Below are positions 10,760 to 22,700 of a stretch of 64,000 bases of DNA, in pieces. Positions within the stretch are counted from its first letter, which is position 1, and each line of letters starts with the position of its first letter. The notes under the pieces are model-generated. The model was not told where the DNA came from. It made no database searches and saw only the letters and a list, made by a program, of their open reading frames with translations. The translations under genes and the position numbers were made by a program. The stretch is from Argyresthia goedartella (lineage: Eukaryota; Arthropoda; Insecta; Lepidoptera; Argyresthiidae). The DNA lies in contig OX463820.1 in the NCBI GenBank assembly GCA_949825045.1, forward strand, positions 6,584,501 to 6,648,500, given 5' to 3'.

Positions 10760-13700
10760 ATGAGGATCCCAAAGATATTCAAATCAGTGAAATATTTGTT
10801 AGCAGCTGTGAATGGAGTGTTTTTGGTAAAGGATATTTTGTACTTAATATTACAGTGGTAGTATATAGCTACTTATTTATATACGGGTAGCTTATCTATC
10901 TTAAAAAACAATAAAATATTTATTCCGGAAATAATTTCCATGTAAAAACTAATACACATACAAACACTTTTATTCAATATTTTAAAAAGAGAATTAATAT
11001 TATAGTCTATAAAGCATCAGTTGCGGCCACCCACACGTGTATTAAGAGAAACTTGTATGAAACCGCACATACAAACGCACTTGCGGCCCGCGCCGTCGTC
11101 AGCTGTAATTTTATACCAACCATAGCGCCGGTTATAATCTCCAAATTTCCAATAGTAACATCATTAGGTATAGCGCATAGCTCTGTCTCTCACTTTCCTA
11201 TTTTTCCTAACGATATTACTGTTGGAAATTTGGGGATCAAAAACGGCCAGAGAATGGGTTTTTACTTTACCACCCATCCAAATGTTAACGATCATGCTTT
11301 ATTTCCCAGTTGACGGGCATATTTCTGCTTCTGCTCGGCGTAGCTGTGCTGGTCCAGTATGCCACGTACGAGAGCCTCATCACACAGAGGTTCGGTGATA
11401 ATATTTTGAGATCTAAAAACATAAGAGGCCCCTCTTTTGCACACGTTTATTTTATTAAGTATTTATATTCAACAAAAAATACGAATGAAAGTAACATGAA
11501 AACGTTTTGTTCCACACCCAGCAGCGGAAGTGATGTCCTGAATGTCATTGTTTGTTACATTTCGATGTAAAGCTATTCTCTTTCTTTCGCTTGGATCCAA
11601 GCGAAAGAAAGAGACGCATAACTCTGTCCCTTACACATAGTTGTGACAATGAGTCACACTAATGTTTTTTGTTATTAGTATATCGAAAAAATTGGTACTA
11701 GAGAAAAAAATACTTTTTTCTATCTTCAAAAATGACTGAGATATTAAACGTAAAAGTACGGCCTCCGCGGCAAATCCGACATGTGACGTCACGCTGCGCT
11801 GCGAGTCGGCGCTTGCGTACAACTACATACTTTGGCTCGTGGCGCTCTCGCGGTTCCGTTATAAATGTAATTGTTTTTCTTATAGTGGATCACTAAAATG
11901 GTTAAGAAATATTGTATTGTGCCTATGTGTACAAACTCCAGTGAAAAACACCCTAAAATAATTTTTTCCTGTACCATATGATAATAATATTGGGTAAAAG
12001 TGGTTAAAAGTTATGAAAATAGTTATGAAAGGATCGTCTCACAGCCTCCAGTCACGTGCATTGTTATGAAGATCATTTCGACGTAAGTTTTGTGTTTGTT
12101 ATTTATTCATCCAAAAGTGTTACGTTTAAGCAATAGACACCTAACCTTAAATTGTAGTTGAATGTGCAGGCTTGCGGGAGCGCCTTGACGCGCTGCCTGG
12201 GTTGAGTCGGCGTTGGCGATAACTTTTTGTTTTAAAATCACAAATGGCTTAAAATTTTAGTAGGTTTTTTGTAATAGGAAGTCATTTCAAAGTATGTTTG
12301 CCAAGATCAAGATCACACCTGGTACCTATAACACTGACTGTACAGTGACAGTTGGAACAAAATTTTAAAATTATTGATACGTAAAATAAAATATCAAAAA
12401 AATATATGATTTATTATTACTAAGTAGCAGAATAAACTTTCTTTTTCCGGGTCTAGGTGTTTTTTGAGTGTGTTTATTATGGCTTGTCGATACTGGGTAT
12501 CTTAGTGGAGGCCGGTCATTACAAATCTAGTAGTACGACTGCATTATTTCATATGCACGTTTATATGTTGCAGATTTGAAAATGACATAGAAAATTATGT
12601 CAAATCGACGAATTTCGTACTCGATACCACTCCATCTATTGCCCCTATGTAGAGAACAGTATCATCGGCATAAGTTTCAATGATTCTTTTATTTAATAAG
12701 GTCTTGCTTTTCCTTGCATTATCCTGGGGTACACCAAGAGTGATGTGGGCTTTGGTTCCGATATGTCAAAATGTAAGCCCCAGTTAAATATTGCCCATCA
12801 AAACAGCCAGGGGCTACCTGGCAAAGAACTTGTATTAGAATTATTTCTAAAAAATTCTGACATTGATATTATTTGTGTTACAGAACACTGGTTGAAGGAA
12901 ATTTTTTATAATTATGTCTTTTAACATATATAATTACAAAATTGGCAGTTGTTACAATATAAATACTGCTGATAGAGGTGGTTCTTTAATCTTAGTGAAA
13001 AATAATATTAAGGTGAAACAACAGAAAGATATTCTTGCACTTACTGTTGAAAGACAAATAGAGGTATCCTGTGTTGAGTTAGATAGCCATATTATTGTTT
13101 GTGTCTACAGGCCACCGAGGGATGAAAAAGGCCATGGCAATTTCGAAATATTTGAGAAAATTATGGAGGAAGCCCTCATTAAACTTTGTAATAACAGAAA
13201 AAAGTGAATATTTGTGGCGATCTTAATGTAGATCTGCTTGTAGATACAACACTGAAGCGACGATTAATAACTCTGTTCCAATCATTTAATTAATGTCATG
13301 TATTTCTAGAGCCGACTAGAATTACACTTACCAGCCAAACTTGCTTAGATAATGTTTTTTGTGACTGTTCACAAGTAAAAGTGTAATTAACTGTTTACCT
13401 TCCGATCATAGTGGTCAAACAGTTTCATTCCCAATTGCTATAAAGGATAAGACTGGTCCATCATTTTATAGGCCTATTACATCCCATAGACTAGAGACAT
13501 ATACGAAAAACTTAGATATAAATTTGCCAGTACCGGATTTTAATGAACAGAACCCAAACAAAATCTACTCAGACTTCTTCAACATTATTCAGACAGAATA
13601 CAATAAAGTTTTCAAATTAAAGAAAGTCAGTGACTACAACGGTAAATCTAAATTTAATGACTGGGCAACGTTTGGAATTCGTAAAAGTAGAGTTATCTTC

Positions 13701-16700
13701 TATGACCTTTATGATCAAAAAACCTATAACTTTGATCGAAAATTTCATGACTATGTTAAAAAATATTCCAAAACTTTCAAGTTGGTTTGTAGAACTGCAA
13801 AAACTTTACACATTAATAGAAAAAATCAAAATTCAAATAATAGAATGAAAACAGTTTGGCAAATAATAAACCGCGAAACTGGCAAAGTTATACCAAGGGA
13901 CAATGATTTCTGCCTAAAGATAGGTGATGATGTTGTTAAATCCAACGCTGGTGTTGCTCGAGCTTTTGAAACATTCTTCACCAATGTAGCCGTACTCACA
14001 ACAGACCGTCTAAATTCATCTCCGTATGAAGCAGAGACTTTATTAAAAAATAACACTAGCGTCAGTAATGTATATTTAAAATTTCATCATGTATATCCCC
14101 AGGACATTGTCAAAACGTTTAAATTACTTAACTTAAAAAATACGGAAGACCTGTGGGGTATATCAGTCAAAGTCATTGGTTCAGTAATTCTAGTTATAGC
14201 CCCACACTTAGCTTATATATTCAATAAATGTGTTGACGATGGGGCTTTTCCAGACCTCATGAAACACAGTAAACTGATACCTCTGTTCAAGTCGGGAGAT
14301 AAGGGCGATCCTTCAAATTTCAGACCAATATCTGTTCTTCCAACACTAAGTAAAATATTTGAAAAGATTATACTCAATCAAATGCTCTCACACTTCAACC
14401 GTACAAAATAACTCCACGCTAAACAATATGGTTTCACTAGGGGTAAATCGACTACGGATGCAGGTATTACCCTTATATCTCATATTTATTCTGCATGGGA
14501 GGCCGCACAGGAGTTTTTTGCGACCTGTCGAAGGCGTTTGATTGTGTTGATCATAATACGCTATTAATTAAATTAAATCATTACGGAGTTAGAAATAAAG
14601 CGTTGGATCTACTAAGATCATACCTAAGCAATAGAATTCAAAATGCAGAAGTCAACGGCGTAAAATCTGATGGATCGGATGTTAAAATTGGCATTCCACA
14701 AGGTTCCATATTAGGCTCTTTCTTATTCCTGATATATATTTATGATCTGCCTTTCATGGTGGAGAAATTAACTGACATAGTGTTGTTTGCTGATGATACT
14801 TCACTGGTCTTCAAAATTGAAAGACAAAAAGGAGATTTTGATGATGTTAATGGTGTATTGTCTCTAACCTTGATTTGGTTCACAGTTAATAATTTATTGT
14901 TAAACGCTGGTAAAACCAAGTGTATCAAATTCTCACTTCCAAATGTCAGGCAAGTTGAGACCAGTTTAGTGTTAGACAACAGCACGTTAGAATTAGTAAA
15001 TGATACGAAATTTCTTGGAATAACCATTGATAGCAAATTGATGTGGGGACCCCACATAGTTAAATTGGCTGGTAAATTAAGTTCTGCAGCTTACTCTGTT
15101 AGGAATATCAGACAAAGTACGGATGTGGCTACATCTAGGCTAGTATATTTTAGTTACTTTCAAAGTGTGATGTCCTATGGTATCTTGTTGTGGGGGAAAG
15201 CAGCGGATATTCAAACTATTTTTATTTTACAGAAAAGAGCTATTCGAGCAATTTATAATTTAAAACGAACAGACTCCTTAAGAGAGCTTTTTAAAGAAAT
15301 TGACATACTAACAGAAGCTAATCAATTTATTTTCGAAAATATAATGTATTTACGCAAGAACCTTACAACATTTTCCAAACTTAGCGATAGCTGTAATGTT
15401 AACCTAAGAAATAATCACAGACTATGTGCGCCCCCTTTTAGACTCGCTAAGGTTAGCAATACTTTCAAGGGTCAGTGCATTCTCTACTACAATAGGATAC
15501 CTCTGGAGATTTTGAAATTGCCATTTGAGCAATTTAAAAAGCATGGTGACTTTGTCGACAAAGGGATATTACAATGTTCAAGATTACTTAAATGACAGGA
15601 CTGTATGGGGTTAATCTGGCTCAACACAGACCTTGCTGTTAATAGTTTTGTAATTATTTATTCCTGCTTATTAATCATAACAATTAAATTTTTCATATTT
15701 GTATTAGTTAAGCACAACCTATTTTTAAAAGAGATCTAAAAATCAATCTGTGTGAGTTTCTACGCCCTTCTTCTCCCACAGTGGACCAATGTAGAGAAGA
15801 GGCAAAAAATTACGTTTGCTAAGTATACGTAAATATCTACAGTAAAAAAAAAAAAGATATGCTTTCCTATTCTTACCTTTTGCGTTCAGTCTGTCAAATA
15901 GCTTTAGAACAATTTTAAAGGAATGTCGCGCATACCGTAAGCTTCAAGCGTTGCCAGTAATATAGGGATGGAGACGGTACCGAACGCTTCGGCCAGATCC
16001 AAGAAGACTTCCAATGTTCGCTTTCCTGCGTCTAAGTTGGAGGTTATATATTCAGTGACTTGCCTATTCTAAAACCTTATCGATTTGTTGCAAGTAGGTG
16101 TTTACTCTCTCTCTCTCTCTCTCTTGAATACAAGAAGACGTTTATTTATGACTTTTTTTAGTACTTTGGTGAGAGCTGGGAGCATCGATATAGGCCTGTA
16201 GTTCGCAGCCACGCTAGGTTCTCTTCCTTTATGTTTTGGGCATATGATTGACTTTATAAGCGCACTTGGAAATACCCCCTTGTCCAGATTACTTTGAAAC
16301 AAAAAGGTGATAGGTTTTATAATATTAGGTAAGACTAGTTTACGTATTTTACTTGTTATCCCATCCCACCCCGGCGCAGAGTCTGTTTTGAGTGTTTTGA
16401 TTATAGACCCTTGAATTTTGATTATTTCTGCTGCGTCGGTCAATAGGAGTCCAAACGATTTAAGTTGTGAATTGAGCAGATAGTATTTGGAAGTTAGTTT
16501 GTGTTCTGATTTATTAGAAGACTGCAAAATTGTATTTGAAAGGTTCGAGCCTACATTAGCCACTACATGGTCAACGATTTGCTCACGCACTCCCTGGCCA
16601 TCACCTGTACGACACACAGGTGATAGGAGATAAACCGAAACAGACAGGCTCCGGAACAACTATGGGAACTACGGTTTGAGGCACTATAGTCCCATCATTG

Positions 16701-19700
16701 TTCAATGATTCAACTGTCATAGTGATATATAAAGCAAGGTAAATTATATTTAACCTCTCCGTGACCCAACCGTACCGACACGTCAACGTAAACAAACACT
16801 ATTGCCCAAGCGTACCGACACGCACTCGATACCTTTTTTTTAGACCGGAATGAATTAGCCAATTGTGTTCGTATTGGCAAGGTTTTAGTGTGTAAAAACG
16901 GCCAATGAGCCAATCTTCTATTTCCGGTAGGGTCTTTTGTTCATTTCATTCATTCAAGACGCTGCAAACGTGACTCGAAAAAATCACTTTTCGTAAACAT
17001 TTGAATGTTTGCATTGAAGTTTGTATAGAATTTTGTACGGTAAGAAGTAAAGTATGATACACTGTTAGAAAGCCTGCAGCACTGTTAGATTACGAAAGTA
17101 TCAAACAAAATGTGTATTTTGTTGTGTTTTACTCATGTCGACTACATTTGTGACGAGAGGGAGCATTTTATTAGAAGTCTGTGATTCTGATGTCGGTACA
17201 AAAATAAACTAAGGTCACAGTGACATTTTCTTCGCATTGAGTAAGAGAGGGTTTCATTAGCTACTCAGATGTACAACTCTCATAGTTCTAAGAGTTGCCA
17301 TTCAGACATAATCACTTGATATGTCAGTCAAGTCGCGTGCGCCGCGCGGGCTCATGTATGCCTGGGATTAGAGCTGGTTGGCACCGGGCGGCCGGGTTTC
17401 GGAGAGGTTAAACTAAGCCGGAGTACAGGAAAGATTTGCGCTGAAATGCACACTTTATAACGAAGAAATAAAAATATCAATTTAGAAAAGATTAGAATAG
17501 GTAACAACTTATTACATTTGGCAACAAAGGATTTGCGCTGAAAAGCGCATTTTTTAAGAGATAGTATTGCACAAATAAATACAGTTAAATTGTTTGTTAA
17601 CGAGACACATGTTGTATATACTCTCCGGGGAGCGGCACGCGCGTATCACATCCTTTTTGGATGATTTGTTTAAAAATGATATATGAAAATACGTTAATAT
17701 TAGGTCCTTACATATGAAATAGGCGTTTTGTATGGAGAAATTGAAGTTAACTCAATTTTCAGTACAAACATTTTTTTTTTTTAGGAATGACAGATCCTAA
17801 TTTTATAAACTTTGTGTGTAACATTTAGCTAAAAGAAAATTTTATATGTTTTATATGTCAGCGGTAAAAAAATATTACGAATATTATCATGAAAATGGAT
17901 GACATTTAGGAGGCACTGATTTTGAAGATAAAATTTTAGTTATCAAACTGAAAATGAAAAGAAAATTTAATAAGTAGATGTAAAATATTGAAATTAATTT
18001 TAAAACAATAAAAAAACTGGAAATAGCTATTGAATTACTCGAATTATGAACTCCTGAATCTCGAAGAAAAATTCGCCAATTTCATAGGTAAGCACCCAAT
18101 AGGTACATATTAAAACACAGTCGATTATAAATTCCCTAGCCCAAGGGAAAAATAAAAACATTCTTAAATTCCAAATTCCAGATGTCTTTATTACTGTAGA
18201 TATTTACATATAGTTAGCAATCGTCATTTTTTGCCACTTCTCTACATTGGACCACTGTGGGAGAAGGAGGGCTTAGAAACTCCCACAGATTGATTTTTAG
18301 ATCTCTTTTAAAAATTGCTTATGCTTAACTAATACAAAAAATGTCATTATCATAATTAATAAGCAGGAATAAATAATAACAAAATTATTAACAGCAAGGT
18401 CTGTGTTGGTTGAGCCAGATTAACCCCATACATTCCCATCATTTAAGCAATCTGTAAACATTTTCGACAAAGTCGCTTTAACATGGTTTTTAAATTGCTC
18501 AAATGGCAATTTCAAGATCTCCAGAGGTATCTTGTTGTAGTGGAGAATGCATTGACTCTTGAAAGAATTGCTAACCTTCGCGAGTCTAAACCGGGGCGCA
18601 AATAGTCTGTGATTATTTCTTAGGTTAATATTACAGCTATTGCTAAGTTTGGGAAATTTTGTAAGGTTCTTGCGTACATACATTATATTTTCGGAAATAA
18701 ATTGACTAGCTACAGTTAGTATGTCAATTTCTTTAAAAAGCTCTCTTAAGGAGTCTGTGCGTTTTAAATTATAAATTGCTCGAATAGCTCTTTTCTGTTA
18801 AATAAAAATAGTTTGAATATCCGCTGCTTTCCCCAACAACAAGATACCATAGGACATGACACTATGAAAGTAACTAAAATATACTAGCCTAGATGTAGCC
18901 ACATCCGTGTTTTGTCCGATATTCCTAACAGCGTAAGCCGCAGAACTTAATTTACCAGCCAATTTTTCTATGTGGGGTCCCCACTGCAATTTTCTATCAA
19001 TGGTTATTCCAAGAAACTTCGTGTCATTTACTAATTCTAACGTATTGCTGTCCAACACTAAACTGGTCCCAAATTGCCTGACATTTGGAAGTGAGAATTT
19101 GATACATTTAGTTTTACCAGCATTGAACAATAAATTGTTAACTGTGAACCAATTCAAGGTTAAAAATGATACTCCATTGACATCATCAAAATTTTCTTTT
19201 TGTCTTTCAATTTTGAAGACCAGTGAAGTATCATCAGCAAACAACACAATGTTAGTCAATTTCTCCACCATAAAAGGCAGATCGATAATATATACCAGGA
19301 ATAAGAAAGGGCCTAATATGGAACCTTGTGGAACGCCATAATTTACTCCCGATCCATCAGATTTAACGCCGTTGACTTCTGCATTTTGAATTCTATTTCT
19401 TAGGTGTGATCTTAGTAGATCCAACGCTTTATTTCTAACTCCGTAATGATTTAATTTCATTAGTAGCGTATCATGATCAACACAATCAAATGCCTTCGAC
19501 AGATGATTCGAACCAATGACTTTGACTGATATACCCCACAGGTCTTCAGTATTTTTTAAGTTAAGTAATCTGTACGTTTTGACAATATCCTGGGGATATA
19601 CATGATACAATTTAAAATCTACATTACTGATGCTAGTGCTGTTTTTTAACAAAGTCTCTGCTTCATATGGAGATGAATTTAGATGCTCTGTTGTGAGTAA

Positions 19701-22700
19701 GGGTACATTGGTGAAGAATGTTTCAAAAGCTCGAGCTACCTCAGCGTTGGATTTAACAACATTATCACCTATCTTTAGGCACAAATCATTGTCCCTTGGT
19801 ATAACTTTGCCAGTTTCACGGTTTATGATTTGCCAAACCGTTTTCATTCTATTATTTGAATTTTGTATTTTTCTATTAATGTGTAAAGTTTTTGCAGTTC
19901 TTGAACCAACTTGAAAGTTTTGGAATATTTTTTAACATATTCAGAAAATTTTATATCAAAGTTATAGGTTTTTTGTTCATAAAGGTCATACAAGATAGCT
20001 CTACTTTTACGAATTCCAAATGTTGCCCAGTCATTAAATTTAGAGTTACCGTTGTTGGCACTGACTTTCTTTAATTTAAAAACTGTATTGAATTATGTTT
20101 GAATAATGTTGAAGAAGTCAGAATAGATTTTGTTTGGGTTCTGTTCATCAAAATTCGGTACTGGCAAACTTATATCTAAGTTTTTCATATACGTCTCTAG
20201 TCTATGGGATGTAATGCCTATAAAATTATGGATCAGTCTTATTTTTACTAGTAATTGGGAATGAGACTGTTTGACCACTATGATCGGATGGTAAACAGTT
20301 AATTACATTTTTACTTGTGAATGCACAGTCACAAAAAACGTTATCTAAGCAAGTTTGGCAGGTAAGTATAATTCTAGTAGACTCTAGAAATACATGACAT
20401 AAATTAAATGATTTGAGCAGAGTTATTAATCGTCGCTTTAGTGTTGTATCTACAAGCAGATCTACATTAAGATCGCCACAAATAATTCACTTTTTTCTGT
20501 TGTTACAAAGTTTAATGAGGGCTTCCTCCATAATTTTCTCGAATATTTCAAAATTGCCATGGCCTTTTTCATCTCATGGAGTTCTGTAGACACAAACAGT
20601 AATATGGCTATCCAACTCAACACAGGATATCTCTATTTGTCTTTCTACAGTAAGTGTAAGAATATCTTTTCGTTGTTTCACCTTAATATTATTTTTTACT
20701 AAGATTAAAGAACCACCTCTATCAGCAGTCTTTCTATTGTAACAACTGATAATTTTGTAATTATTTATTTTAAAAGACATCATATTTTCCTTTAACCAAT
20801 GTTCTGTAATACAAATAACATCAGTGACAGAATTATTAAGAAATAATTCTAATACAAGTTCTTTGTCAGGTAGCCCCTGCATGTTTTGATGGGATTTAAG
20901 TGGGGTTTACCCTTTGTCTGAATATTATTTAATATTGGGATATTATTACACTTTTTTGACTTATTTAATTCGGGGAAGATATTACACATTTTTGATCTCC
21001 TATGCTTGCTTGATATATTTACTGGCTTATGTATGCTAGAGATTTCCTCTATTGTCTTAAGAACTAATTTAAATTACTTGGAATGTCTTCCAATATTCCT
21101 TGTCTGTGCTCAATAGAAGCAGTCCGGTTAGCCAAATACTTGGCTGTAATACTAAAAAAAATAAGCTGGCGACACAGCTACCTGTCTTTTGTAAAATCTG
21201 AAAGTTAGTAACTACCTTTGGTCAAATAAACATTATCACTAACATAATTGTTAGAGTCAATCAGATGAATCAAACTATTATTATATGACATTGTATGTAA
21301 TGTCATATTTAGCATTTATAGCGCTCAGTTGATATCGCCTCCGGAAATTATCATGCGTCGATTGCCAGCGGCGCGGCAAAAAAAAAACCGTCGATTGCCA
21401 TAAAAAACACGTCATCGAGGGCCCGCCCGCTGCGCGGCGGCTCGCTCTACAAAAACATTATTTATGACTATGGGTTCTTGAGAATACCGCTTGAAGTGTT
21501 GTTATTGTTAGTGCTCGTAAACTAAACATTCTAATGGCATACGTGTTGATTGAATTTGATACTCTTGTACAATCATACATAGCTGTAAACATAGACTTCA
21601 AGCGTAAAATCGACTAGGGTCAATGTAAAAATATATATCTAAAAAAGTAAAGCGATAACCTACTTATTTTATTTATTTAAAAGATTCCTGTATTAATATT
21701 ACACATGGAAAAAAAATAAACTCGCAATATGTAGATAAAAAATATTTATTTATATGTATTTAAACTTTCGCTAGCGGTTGCTAGCGCCCCGTGGTTAATC
21801 ACCCGGATTAAAAAAAATATATCTTATTTTCTATTACACATAATATTACAAATTTAGTATGTATTGAAAGCATATTTAACTCGTAAGTTTATTTAAAAAA
21901 ATGTAGGCAATTGCATAATCCAGCCCGGAAAAATATTGCCTATGACGAAATTGTATAACATTTCGGTTGAACAAACCTGTGTTGACAAAACTTGTGAAAC
22001 ATTGCACGAAATCTGGTTTTGAGCAAATGTTTTTTGTTTGGGCAGTAGCGGAAGGAACTAATCTATATGAAAATGAACAATTATCAGCTAAATACTCACA
22101 TAATTATTTAATATCACACCACAAATTCCACAACACAACAACACTTGACACTGGAGTGAACGGAATGAATTGCATCATTCTTTTTCCATCACTGGGATTG
22201 TTTAAAACGTTGTCGTATCTCAAAATAAAGGTTATTTAACCGAGAACGAGATGGAATACGATCCTTACTGAATTAATCATTAGTGTGACAGAGACAATAG
22301 GTTTTGTCACATAGTCCGTCACAAAATGCCTATGGGTAGTAGTACTACCCATTTGCAATCTACGGTAAAAAAATGCTTGGGTAGTAGTACTACCCATTTG
22401 CAATCTACGGTAAAAAAATCCATGGGTAGTAGTACTACCCATTTGCAATCAAGCGGATATCTAAGATCATTTTCAGCTTGTGGCAAGTTTTTACTGTATG
22501 GGAATGTAAACATAACAATTTTATTAACATTCACTGAGCAAAGTGTTTCAAAATATTTAATTAGGTCCCATTTGTTTAACTCACCCCTATTTCCAAACAT
22601 GAGTATTAAGTTTGATTTAGGTGTCAGATCAAGTGTCTTTGTTATTTTTTGCATAACATCATGAATACTGGAGTTTGGTAAACAGTTATTTATAACTGAG

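Noticed and set aside
11391..11400. GTGATA donor for Tsp-1 exon 2
   Set aside because: Looks closer to consensus than GTTCGG, but joining it to the exon at 25193 shifts the frame.
22319..22460. 15-residue repeat protein on the - strand (CKWVVLLP units)
   Set aside because: It is the 45-bp minisatellite read in frame, and it starts exactly where a foreign insertion interrupts LINE-A.
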